From NCBI GenBank assembly GCA_950106755.1, contig OX467086.1, positions 11,364,001 to 11,428,000 of the forward strand: 64,000 nt of DNA, in the 5' to 3' direction. The translations under genes were made by a program, and so were the position numbers. Below, piece by piece: positions 36,242 through 47,220 of the stretch (positions are counted from its first letter, which is position 1; each line of letters begins with the position of its first letter). A model generated the notes under the pieces. That model did not search any database. It was not told the DNA's origin and worked only from the letters and a program-made list of their open reading frames with translations. This DNA is from Climacium dendroides. Taxonomy: Eukaryota > Streptophyta > Bryopsida > Hypnales > Climaciaceae.

Positions 36242-36937
36242 CTTCGTTAACTTCCTGCAGCAAAGAACCCCATTTCGATCAAAATCAATGCATTCGCTAA
36301 TTGTACGCTCCACCAAGAGCATGTTCGGTAACATAAAGAACTCACCCTAATTCTGGGGAGGGACGCACTAATCATTCAAACAATCATGGAATACTTATTC
36401 AAGAGCATTGTAACGTCTGTAGACTGACGAAGTAACTGTGACTCATCCCCATATATAGAAAATTCGAATCCAAGCATACACAAGTTTTTTCATAGATAAA
36501 AACGAAATTGGTAAAGAACCGCAGACGTGGGGCGCAGACGCACAGATCCACGAATCAAGACAACATCCTAGAAAAGTCAGCTTTACCTCAACAAACATAC
36601 ATTGCGATCAACGTCTACATATTGGTGCCTGGCTTCCCCACGAGCTAGAATTCGGATTTCCATCGTGACTTCGTCGATCGATTGGGAAAAAGAGCGAGAA
36701 AGAAGGAAACGAATAAATGAAAAATTGAAGGTTCCTTGATAAGGACTTACTGCCATGGAATTGAAAGCCACATGCTCTTTGCCATCTTGGGCGTGTCCAT
36801 CTCCGGCAACTCGTTTGGCATCGTCATCGATATATAGTGCGGTCGAACTTGACAGTGAGATTTTGCAGCAGGGAGCGTCTCTTCCTCCGATTCTCCACCC
36901 TGTTTTTCAACTCCCACGTCTCCGTTAATTTCCTGCA
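36242..36937 (-). pseudogene. Second copy of the locus: exon-like block with frameshifts
   Basis: On the minus strand, GATGCAG at about 36937 precedes GAAATTAACGGAGACGTGGG, matching CTGCAG before GAAGTTAACGAAGACGTGGG of the first copy (about 36256). This block ends at a good donor, CATGGCA|GTAAGT (about 36755). Its end matches a third block (about 38000-38130) that encodes EHVPFNSMA, but a 19-base length difference puts the two copies in different frames. Between the first and second copies one base is missing next to the AAAA run. Both are consistent with pseudogenes or with misread intron borders. No function can be assigned. Confidence 0.4.
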
Positions 36938-37290
36938 TCGAAAAAACTCGTTTCAATCTCTAAACGCTTAATCGATTCATTAGCTAATTGCACGATCCAC
37001 CAAGAGCATATCCGGCAATGTACAAAACTCACCCTAATTATGCTGGCATGGGGACGCACTGATCAAGCAATCCTGGAATACTTATTCGAGAACATATAAC
37101 GTCTGCAAATTGACAAAGTAACTGCGATTTCTTGGACTTGCCGACTCATCCGCATAAAAAACTCGAATCCAAGCATGCATGCTTGTTTACAGTGAGAGCA
37201 AGACGAGATTGTGAAAGAACGGCAGACGTACAGATCGACAATGAAGACAACATCCTAGAAAGCGAGCGTGACCAAAACGAACAAACATTG
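36938..37290 (-). repeat. Duplicated intron/promoter-like segment of the same locus
   Basis: This stretch aligns with about 36257-36535: both contain TCCACCAAGAGCAT, CTCACCCTAATT, GGAATACTTATTC and CGAATCCAAGCAT in the same order and spacing. The unit is therefore a direct duplication about 690 bp apart. CTCACCCTAATT read on the minus strand gives a GGGTGAGT donor, so the segment may be an intron plus upstream exon. Confidence 0.6.
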
Positions 37291-37448
37291 CAATCGTAAT
37301 CGTTCCTGAGGGTGATCTATAAAGTTGCCAAGCTCATGTTTGAAAACTTATGCTGTTTCTTATCTCAGTGTATTCAATTGTGCACTGATGCTGGACTAAT
37401 CTGAAGGTTTCAGAACTTCCGATCCATACCAGTTGAGAAAGAGAAGCT

Positions 37449-37882
37449 ATGGCTCAAAAGATCTCAAATGTGCGAGATCAAGTGCGGCCAGGCTACCTCG
37501 TTTCTCTGTTTCTCTCACTGCGGTGCGACCTTTATCTCTGATCGATCTACTAGGGCTTGCATTTCTCCAACTCTTCTAACTATGACTTCTTCATTGTTTT
37601 TGCAGCTGGCGGACGTGCTAGATAGGAAGCTTTCTCTCGATTCTCTTGCTCATGCACAGGTTTTGCTGACCTCCTGCGGACAGATTTTATAATGATGACA
37701 AGGCGCATAATTTTGCCACGCTTTGAAAATCACTCTCGGTGAATCTACCATTGAATTAACCTGACCTACAACGTGTTTCTTGCCAACAGAACGATGCTTC
37801 TGAAATTGAACCTGCTGCTGAACGATACGCTGGGGCTTCTTCGTACAGAGATGACGACTATCCATGTTTGAAAAACGGATGA
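37449..37882 (+). CDS. Possible small three-exon gene, unknown
   Basis: A spliced model joins 37449-37499, 37606-37659 and 37790-37882, all in phase 0, to give 65 residues starting MAQKISNVRDQVRPGYL and ending YRDDDYPCLKNG. Acceptors are good (TTTTTGCAG and CCAACAG) but both donors (GTTTCT and GTTTTG) are weak. The exons are GC-richer than the introns. No family is recognised. It lies on the opposite strand between duplicated blocks of the minus-strand locus. The short exons could equally be chance. Confidence 0.28.
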
Positions 37883-38300
37883 TCGACATATTGGTGCGAG
37901 CTTCCCCAGGAGCTAGAATTAGATTTCGTAACTTCCAACATTTCCTCGATCGACTGGAAAAACTAAAAGAGAACGGAGGAAACGAATATATGAAAAAGGG
38001 GCCTCAAGGACTTACTGAAGCTGCCATGGAGTTGAAAGGCACATGCTCCCCGCGATCTTGGACGTGCACCTCGTTACCAGCAGTGTCCACCTCCAGCAAC
38101 TCCTTTGCGATCGTCATCGATGGTGCGGTCGAAATAATTTGGCTGAGTTTTGCACTGGGAAACGGTCAACCACAAACTCGATCTGCTTGCGAACTGAATG
38201 CGAGCGAGGTAGAGAATTGGGTGCAAGTGGCCAGATAAGCGAGATAAGCGAGAAGGCTGCGATCAACATAGGCCAGCAACAAGCTTTCTATACAGACTTC
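37883..38300 (-). pseudogene. Third block of the duplicated locus
   Basis: This segment aligns with about 36615-36870: both contain ACATATTGGTG, GAGCTAGAATT, GGAAACGAATA, AGGACTTACTG and CATCGTCATCGAT in order. On the minus strand it can encode MTIAKELLEVDTAGNEVHVQ and on to EHVPFNSMAAS before a GTAAGT donor. It is probably an exon of the same gene family; whether it is expressed cannot be judged. Confidence 0.4.
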
Positions 38301-38941
38301 GGGTGACATACATCTGGCCGAGGTCTTCTGTTGATGCATGACTGGCAAGGTGAACGCAAGGTAATGGAGATGTGACACTTTTCTTAGTGACTTAGTTATG
38401 AGATGTGGTGTTCATCATTTTCTATGATTACGGTGTAACTACTTGTAAGTTTATTTGAAAGATTTCCAACAAACTTGCTAATCTCCGCATTGCCACATGA
38501 TTCAATTTTCTGATTGGACAAACTTTCTAATCTCCACATTGCCACATGATTCAATTTTCTTATTGGACATTCGAAGACCAAGAAAAATAAATGTAAAGAA
38601 TGAATGATGTCTCAAAAATGTCTATCATATCAATTAAGCTTACGAGTATTGGGTTATTTATTGATTTTCGCTCCTATTATTGAGTGAAAGCAAGAAACAC
38701 TTATTGATTATATTACATTTGGAGGCAGGGTTGTTCTGTCAAACAACATGACATCATGACAACAAGACGTCGCGCAACATCTAGTAGACCCTCCGCGTCA
38801 TCCAGTAAAGCCATATTTACCTTTGACTTTCAGAAATTTTATCTCGTGGTAAATAACGCCACCTGGATGCCATGTGGCATCCACGTGGCACATTTTGGGG
38901 CGCATGCGGATCTGACAAGGACGAGCAACCACGAGTAGAGG
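38301..38941. other. Intergenic, no gene supported
   Basis: A frame at 38756-38938 (MTTRRRATSSRPSASSSKAI) is short, has no relatives I recognise, and is followed by a minisatellite. A near-duplicate of about 40 bases (CACATTGCCACATGATTCAA) occurs twice at 38490 and 38540. Confidence 0.4.
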
Positions 38942-39000
38942 CGACCTCTTATAGGGGCCACCTCTTGTAGGGCAACTTCTTGTAGGGGTGACCTCTTGTA
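38942..39000. repeat. Minisatellite, 15-16 bp units
   Basis: Four imperfect copies of GACCTCTTGTAGGGG-type units lie in a row. They sit where the left end of the older TTAA element would be expected. Confidence 0.7.
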
Positions 39001-39433
39001 TTGCAATTTAAAACTTCCACTTTTGTTGCGTTTATTAAAAAATTAAATTTTGTTTTCAAAATCTAACCATAAGATCTTATACTTCATTTTTCTAATATCA
39101 TGTGGTAAAAATTTCATAAAGTTTAGCGATACGGATTAAAAGATATTAGCATTCAAAGTTGAAAAAAAAAATTCTGAACTTTCGATTGCAATTTTAGTTG
39201 ACTTTGACCGCTATTTTTGGAAAAATCTTGCATTAGAAACTTTGAATTAAAAATATTTTATGTTGAAGAATTGAGTTGAAAGTCTAGGAAAAAAATTCCA
39301 AAAAACACACACTTGATTTCCATTTTTTAAGAAATTGTTGTGTAGAAGTGGATCCAAGATTGAACAAAAAAATTGAAATGTTATTAGCTCTAAGATAGAA
39401 TTGAAATACAATAATTTCAATGGTGAGATTGTT
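39001..39433 (-). mobile_element. Left part of an older, diverged TTAA element, interrupted by copy 3
   Basis: From about 39003 the sequence aligns with the interior of copy 3 (39470 onward): AAGATCTTATAC, GATTAAAAGATATT, AATTGAGTTGA and ATGGTGAGATTGTT occur in the same order. Substitutions are many and the left terminal repeat is unrecognisable. The alignment resumes at 40375, beyond the inserted copy. Confidence 0.65.
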
Positions 39434-40374
39434 TTAACCCCTAAAGGACCAAGGCCTTATTTCTGCCAAAAAACACTCAAAACTGCCATTTCTGTAGCTA
39501 AGAGTAAAAAAATTTGAAAACTATTCTTTTTGCACATTCAACTGTAGGATCTTATACCTTACTAGTATGGAAATGTGTGGAAAAAATTTCAGAAATTTTG
39601 ACAACATAGATTAAAAGATATTTGCGTTTAAAGTGAAAAAAACAATTTTTTCAGCACCTTGCGGGACTGGATTATTTGACTTTGAAATTTTTTAACTTAA
39701 ATTTTTTGCACTACAGAGTTTTGAGCTTTAAATCCTTATTGTGGGAAATTGAGTTGAGAATCTAGAAAAAAAGAAAATTTTAAGAAAAAGATTAATTTTC
39801 ATGCTTAAAAAAATTGTTAAGTAGAAGTAGGTTTGAGAATGAAGGAAAATCTAAATTATTAATATCTTTAAGATGGAATTCAAATGCACTAATCCCAATG
39901 GTGAGATTGTTCTAGCAAGCAAACAAAATCATGTAAAAAAATTTTTTTAGAAAAATTGTAAAAATTGCATTCAGAAATGAATTCTATAAGTTATTTTTTC
40001 AAGAAGATGCTCTAACTGCCCGATAAACAAGATTGTCCATAACTTTCTCATAATAAGTCCAAATGGAGTGAATCAAAGCTTTCCATGCAGAAAAAAATAT
40101 AATCTACAAGAAAAAAATCCAAAAAAGAAAAATTCAAAATTTTGCAAATTTTTTTTTGTTGCCCGGACTGCCCCCCGTCCCCTACTTTGAGCTTATTTGG
40201 TCATAACTTTTGTTTCCGGGCACCAAATGTGAAAAAAATTATATTCCCACAAAGCTCATTAGTTTTTCTATCTTCAAAAAAAGTTTCGAAAAATCATGAC
40301 AAAATTTCAGCCCGTAGGTACCTGCCCGAAATCCAATTTGTCCCCCGAAGGGACAATGGTCCTTTAGGGGTTAA
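39434..40374 (-). mobile_element. TTAA-flanked piggyBac-like non-autonomous element, copy 3 (inverted)
   Basis: The element is 941 bp including both TTAA sites and lies in the opposite orientation to copies 1 and 2. Ends are TTAA-CCCCTAAAGGACCA and ATGGTCCTTTAGGGG-TTAA, both perfect. The TTCG hairpin lies at the right end (TTGTCCCCCGAAGGGACAA). It closely matches copy 2, suggesting recent movement. It is inserted inside an older relative. No transposase is encoded. Confidence 0.8.
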
Positions 40375-40823
40375 GAAGCAAACTTAACCTTGACAAACAA
40401 TTTTTCATGGAAATTGTGAAAATTGCACTCAAAAATGAAATCTAGTATGTTATTTTTCTAAGAAGTTTTTATGATTGCTTGAAAGACAAGATTGTCCATA
40501 ATTTTTTCATTACTAATCCAAATAGAATGAATCAAAATTTCACATGTAGACAAACATACAATATTTGTGGAAAAAAATTTTAAAAATTAATTTTGTGATT
40601 TTGTGATTTTTGTATTGCTTGCTGACCTCCATTTTTGGCTTAAGGTGGTATAACTTTTGCTATTGAAAAAAATTTATATTCCCACAATCTAAAATGATAT
40701 ATTCTTCTATCTTCAAAAAAAAAATCTCAAAAAATCACAATGAAAATTGAGACTATAGGTTATAGGTACCTACTTGAACTCCTTAGAATTCCTTAAGAGA
40801 ACGTTTGGTCCTTTAGGGATCAT
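40375..40823 (-). mobile_element. Right part of the older TTAA element
   Basis: It continues the alignment interrupted at 39433: GAAGCAAACTTA here corresponds to the TAGCAAGCAAACAAAA that follows ATGGTGAGATTGTTC in copy 3. Later blocks such as GACAAGATTGTCCATAA, AATCCAAATAGAATGAATCA and TATAACTTTTG also match. It ends TTTGGTCCTTTAGGGATCA, a decayed right terminal repeat. Confidence 0.7.
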
Positions 40824-42855
40824 TGCAAGAAAGACTATGCATTTTTTGTAGTATTTTGTACAATACTCATTTTTTGGAGGGGAGTACTATAGAATTAGAA
40901 AAACAATGATTAAAAAATAAAAATATATTTAATGTATACACCTTGAAAAAAAAGACACCTTAAGAAGGAAAAACATAGAAAATATTTTGAAGTAGGAGAA
41001 CTAGAAAAGTGCAAAATCTCATGAAAAAATATGTTTTCATTGTAGTTTTATATTTTAATTTATAAAAAATGAAAAAATAAATTTTAAAAAAACTAAAAAT
41101 TGGCCATTTGGGAAAAGTTGATGGTGATGAGATTTCATCAAAATGATGATTTTAGAACCATTTTCAATGTTCAAAAATTGCATGCAATAGGAGTGATGTT
41201 TGCACTCATGTGGAGGACATAAAATAATATATTTTCACATTTCTTTTTGTAAATATATGCTTTCCTACTATACAAACAGACCATGAAAAATTCAGATTTA
41301 GATCATTAAATCTGGGGACTCCTAAGGGTCAAACCACACTCAAAGGTACCAATACCATTACTTTGTTAGGACTAGGTCTAGAGTCCTTTTTTGAACTTTT
41401 ACAGCTCTAAATTACTTTGATGTTGTCATTTTTAAAATAAATTTATAGATGAATAGTATTGCAATGCATCCCTTTAATAAGTTGAAGGTTTCCATTTAGT
41501 TTTCTGAAAATCATAACATTCTTGAGTGAGAAGGCGGGGGGTCCTTCTACAATACCTAGCAATCATGTTACGAAAACCTTTTTGCACAATATAGAATAGC
41601 ATTGGCATTTTTTGTTTTGCATGTTTAACATTTAATTCAAACGCAATCCAATGTTTTTTTTTGGAACAGTAGAGGCTTGCATGCCCTCACACTAGTGGCG
41701 CATTTATGGAGGGATTAGTTCAGATAGGCTAAAATTGTCTGACAGTAGCAACAAATCGCTAGAAAAAAAACCCTGATGCAATCCCAATCAAGCATACCAA
41801 ATTCCAATTTCATAAAACCAAATCTCCATTTGGGGTGAATTGTTTCATTTAATATTTGTAATTTTATTGGATAATTGATTGATGAATTCTTAAAATTTGG
41901 TTGCAATCCCTAACATATTGCCATGGGTGTCTTAGTTCCAAGTGCAAGTAGAGGTGGCAAGGCTTGAATACACACTAAATATAAATTACTTAAACTTTAG
42001 AAAATATCTTTGAAAGGAAATACTTCCAATCTTGTGGGGTTGTATAGGCACCTATTAAAGTTATTATCTTGCATTCAAGATGAAAAGGAGCCTTGTTTTA
42101 TGGAAAGTAAAGGACTCCTTGCCTTGTAGTTCAAGTGTGTAATGATTATTATCTTCAACATTTTCCATTTTAATGGAAGATATTACACATAGACAATTCC
42201 TATCTTTTAAAAGTTCACTACCATAAAAGTTTTAGGCAAGCCATTCATTCGCAAGTGATTAGTATATGTGAAGCTAGAGACGTTGCCTTAGTCAGCTATG
42301 GTTAAACAAATATGTAGAATTATCCATCACCAATCACAACCCCATTAGTAATCAATAGTGGGCATGAAATTTAAGAGAGTCTAGGATTAATTTTCAATCA
42401 AAGTTTTTGATTTCCACTCATCAATTCTTCCATTCTTTTCATAATACATTTGCTTGGTTAAGTTTGTTTGGAGTACCAAAGTGAACAAGTAGTCTCTTAA
42501 ATGAGCCGTTTTGGAATAGTCTATACATTCCACACCAACTTTTGCCTTCCAAAATTCATAGTAATTTCAATTCAAGTAATAAAATTACCAAATTTTGGCA
42601 ATCCCCTTCATCTCTATCTCTACACTGGTGGAAATATTTCCTTCACCTTTTTGTACTCCACATCATGTCCATAGTTGCTTATTTAGTCAGTTATGGGTGG
42701 TTCTACCGTACTATCTTCCTCTTCTTCATGCTTGCAAATTGAAATTCATTGTAAACCATCCGGCATGTATAATATAACTCTACTATTCTCCATTTTGCTA
42801 TTTGAGATCCTATTAATTTGTCCAATGATTAATATATAACCGGTAAATTGAGCAG
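40824..42855. other. AT-rich intergenic stretch, no gene seen
   Basis: Only short chance frames were found on both strands. Confidence 0.5.
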
Positions 42856-42935
42856 TGTTCGATTTCATTAGCATATAAAATCAATAAGGTAGGAGTGTTC
42901 GATTTCATTAGCATATAAAATCAATAAGGTAGGAG
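42856..42935. repeat. 40-bp perfect tandem duplication
   Basis: The unit starting GTGTTCGATTTCATTAGCAT occurs twice in direct succession without differences, so the duplication is recent. Confidence 0.92.
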
Positions 42936-43498
42936 GTGTAGACACTGCCCATTTAAGAGCATATTGGCTTAGGGTCTCTTTTGTGCGGATCAAAGCATTT
43001 TCTAACAAATTTCTAGGGGAAGAAGAGTGGAAGACACATCCATTACAATTTGATTCATAATTTTTGGATTTACATTGAATTAGATATGATTTTCTAAAGC
43101 TTGTAGTTGTAAGGTGCTATTGAAGTTCATAGGTACTGCCATTAAATGTCACAAAGGTGTTCAACAATGGTGCATATGGAGTTCAAAAATAAAGGCATGC
43201 AAACTTTAAACTTGAACAACATGGTGCATGTAATTGCTTAGAATCACACTAAGTGTGTCCCACCACTCATAACTCCACATTACTTACATTGAAATTGTGT
43301 CTACTTCCAAATCAAACTCAGTCCCCACCCACTCATAAAATTGTGAACCAGAATCCCAAATTAACACCAATTCATGACTGGACAGTTTTCCATTCTTGTA
43401 GTAACAATTCATAGTACAAAAGTAAGAGCAGTTCTTGGAGCATGGAGCATGGGCAGAACATGGACAGGCTACCTTAGAAGCTCACTTGTGATAACCAG
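42936..43498. other. Intergenic / 3' region of the aquaporin gene
   Basis: No gene is visible. The right part is probably the 3' untranslated region of the minus-strand aquaporin gene. Confidence 0.45.
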
Positions 43499-46400
43499 CT
43501 AGCGGCGGAAACTTTTGGCACGCTTACTGTTGTCGCAGCACTGCGCTGCTGTGTCTTGCATACGAATGCAATTGTAGGCCAGCATTCCTGTGATGGCGCC
43601 GATTATGGGGCCTGCGAAGTACACCCACAGGGATTCGTAGTTCCCGGAGGCAACAGCTGGGCCTAACGACCTAGCTGGGTTCATTGATGCCCCTGATATT
43701 GGTCTGTCAAAATTCACAGATTCAAAAAGGTTTGTGTCAAAAAAAAAGCATGGAAAAATGTTCAAACAGCTCAGTTGCGGATACGGTAGTGAATTCTGGC
43801 TTCAAATTTCCAAAACCGGTGTCGTAAACCCTCGCTAACTCGCTGCATTCTGAGGACAAGAAACGGACTTCGAGGGCACTCGATCTCACATGTGTCCGAT
43901 TAGGTGTGTGTACAACAGGAGAGATGCTGAAAATTTACAGAGAATGTGCACTGAATTGTTCTGTCATGAGAATATTTTTCGTTCAATTGTTGAACACCTT
44001 GTCTGCAACAGAGAATAGATGTGCTTGGGGTCGACTGTAATACTGAAGCACGGAATCAATGCAAATAGTGGAGAGAGATGGTTTGCATACCCGGCCATGA
44101 TAGCATTCAAGGCGACTGCAGATCCTACAGCTATTCCAGCCAATTCTCCACACTGCAATCGATCACACAGAAACCCAGGCTGGGGTGAAATTCACACTCA
44201 ACCCACTCGAATGACACTCTACAATTGAATGTATTATCCCTGCTATTTGATTTCATCGGAATCTGTCATGTTGTGTACTTGAATTTCACCTTCTCTAATA
44301 TAACATGCTCTCACCAAATTTTAGAGAATGGATGCACCCAGTTCAAAACTCACTCTATACTTTCATCATTGTAAACACTATGTTGTATCACAAGAAGTTG
44401 CATACAAGTGTGGTGATCAGGAGTTTAATATGTGTGGGAAATAAGTTCTTGACTACCCCTCCTCCGTTTTGCAACCCCAAGTTCTTCTATAAAGTCATTT
44501 TTTCATGCAACACTACAGATCACTGCTTAATTAAAATGCAACCCCTACATTTGAACCAAAAAGCGTCACAGAAAACCTAAACAGTACTCAGAAAATTCAT
44601 GACTTAATTCATACAGTGCGTTGGAATCGCCCTTCGGTTGCCAATGAGATCCAGCAAGAAAAATTCATTTTTCATGATAGTAAATCAGTTCAGTTGAAAT
44701 TAAAACTAGTGACGATTAGTATGCGCATACCTTACGAGATTGGTATAAGGCATTAAAATCTCATTTCTATGCTCCCTGCAGTCTAGCTCAAAATGCAAAA
44801 ATATTATCTAAACGTGAAAGCAACGAACTGTAGACAATGAATGAAACAAGAAAGTAAACAAGAAGGCCGGGAGAGTCTTACTGCGCGTGTATCGGTAGCC
44901 ACAGCAGCCACAACGAACATCAAAATGAAGGTGATGACGATCTCCAGCAGCAACGACTGCACGTCACTGCCAGCAGGAAGGGTGGCCCCTTCGTTGGCCG
45001 CTGGATGCAGAATCCACCGCAATGCGAACGCCGCAGTTATAGATCCCCCACATTGGGCGGCAATGTACAGTGGAACCTGGGGATACATACATTCCACTCA
45101 TATATAAGTTAGATCAGTTCCTGATGTTTACTAATCACAAGCAGATTATTCGATTCTCAAATGTTGGCAACAAGAAATCTCACTTCATCCGATCAAACGA
45201 AACTTAACAGAAATTAACAGGCTCAACCGGCATAAAGGATTAATTCAAAAAGCAAGAAAACGATTCTATCCCACCTAAATATATATTCCAGACGCCATAA
45301 CCCCAAGTACATGCTTTCTTTTCTTGAAACAAATGAAACCAACCCGAAGTACTATTGGAACCTAGTTTCACATACAACACAGGAATCAATTGTCACAATG
45401 CCACAGAACTGATAATCACGTGCATTTTGGACCAAAAATCTCAATTCATCTGTCCAAAATCAACCTAAAAAAACACGCTCAACCCTCAGGATTCAAAAAG
45501 CATGAAAACCACCTACATTCCAGACTTCATTTAACTTCAAGTACATGTTTTCTTTTCTAAACCTAAAAAACAAGCTCATTTCTCTCGAATGACGCACTCA
45601 CCCTGTATGTTGAACACAAACGTGAGAGCAAAGCAATCAAAAAGCATGAAAACGATTCTATTAATACCACCACCATTCCAGATTCCATAACCCCAAGTAC
45701 ATCTATTAGATGTTTTCATTGTGGAAACAAAGGAAACCCACCCCAAGACAGTCCTGTTTGAACGCCACTTTCACATACAACACACTCATTGACTGTCAAG
45801 ACATTCTGACTCCATAACCCCAAGTAATAGATGCTTCCTTTTGTGAAACGAAGTAATGTAACCCCAACCAAATTCAAGTCCTCATTGAACGCCACTTCCA
45901 CCTTCAACACAATTCCCCGCACAATTCTTCCTTCTCACAATACAATGTCACAGACTTGATCTTCACTTGCATTATAGGTGAAGTTGAAGAGGACTGGTTT
46001 GGGCTCAAATACCTGTGTCCAAGGAAAATGGCGTGCGACTGCAAAGGCGAGCGTGACTGCGGGATTCATGTGTGCACCAGAGATGTGTCCCACGGCGTGG
46101 ATCATAATGGTGACCACCAGGCCGAACACCAGAGAGATCCCCACGGGCGTCACTTTGCCGTGACTGATTTCGTTCACCATGGCCGCACCGCATCCCGTGA
46201 ACACCAGAATGAATGTGCTGATCACTTCCGCCACCACCTGATCCAGATACACAATACAGCACAACAGATTACTGAGAATTCAATTCTCATGGGACGCCAT
46301 AGCCGCAAGCTCGGTTGCTGCACAGGAGAAGAATCCGAAATGTCCATATATGGAGTTTTTGAAGAAATTCGTAGTCAAGGTCCGGGGATGATATCTAGAA

Positions 46401-47220
46401 TGGGATACGTGCGTTGGAATGCAATAGGAATGGAATTTGGACACAAAAGGACATTGGTCCAGTTTCTTTGGACACAGAATGAATTGAAGGGTATTTGCTC
46501 ACTTTTCATACTGGATATCTCCTGCGATACAATTGCCACTAGTGAATTCAAGTATAACTCAATTGGAACTAACTCAATTTGCGATGACCCACGTAGAAAC
46601 TCTATTGAAACTCGTACAGATATTTCGATTCGATCCTTGTGCATTTGTACTAGTGAGCTCAAGTCTAAAAGTTGAAAGCTTCTAGTTTTTGGATAGTTCA
46701 CTTCTTTATAAAAAAAATCAAAACAACCGACCTTCCAAATTCCATGGGACTGAGCAAATCAATTTTCTAACTGACACTCCTTACTGACACACACCTCCCA
46801 ACAAATGTCAACAGTCAGAATCCTATCATTCGATCACAATCAGGGATCGTGGGTAGCTTGCTTGGCTGAGCACGCACAATTTCCACAACTGGGAGCCTCG
46901 ATCTTGCTAAAGTTACTAGCTAGCACAGTGCCCAAAGAACAGATTTCAGCTATGGAGTTGCTAATTGCTAAAACTAATTCAGACTGGAGCTCGGTCATCT
47001 ATATATCACGTACCTTTTGCACCAGCGGCTTCCGTAACGAAAGCCAGGCTTTGAATCGCTTTGCATCCTGTTGAGAAGATTTGGTCACCTGCGCATCAAG
47101 AGCACCGTCTCCGCCATGACTTGGACTTGGCTCCTGCGACACTTTGTTGCCTGCTCGTGGATACTCGTCCTCGGCAACAGACACATTACTGCCGGGCATG
47201 CGGATTTTAATCTCCGACAT
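43499..47220 (-). CDS. NIP: NIP-type aquaporin (nodulin 26-like intrinsic protein), five exons
   Basis: Exons are 47220-47014, 46237-46013, 45076-44882, 44152-44091 and 43703-43499; phases agree and the product is 297 residues. The ATG at 47220 opens a 69-residue hydrophilic N-terminus. Six membrane spans lie at about 71-92, 102-122, 146-166, 185-205, 211-231 and 252-275. Both half-helix motifs are intact: SGAHMNPAVT (Asn127) and SGASMNPARS (Asn238). NIP-specific signatures include VGHISGAH, VATDTRA and GELAGIAVGS. By spacing from the NPA motifs the selectivity filter is Phe107, Ala226, Ala235 and Arg241. NIPs are plasma- or endomembrane channels for water and small uncharged solutes such as glycerol, urea or metalloid acids. 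The F-A-A-R set differs from the W-V-A-R of NIP I, so substrate range is uncertain. The Ser- and Arg-rich C-terminal tail could be phosphorylated. Confidence 0.95.

Noticed and set aside
37864..38238. 124-codon plus frame over the third block of the duplicated locus
   Set aside because: The homologous block at 36615-36870 does not keep this frame open, and the splice-like borders are on the minus strand.
46005..46675. Long frames on both strands over the aquaporin exon 2 region
   Set aside because: They are shadows in other frames of the exon carrying the first NPA motif.
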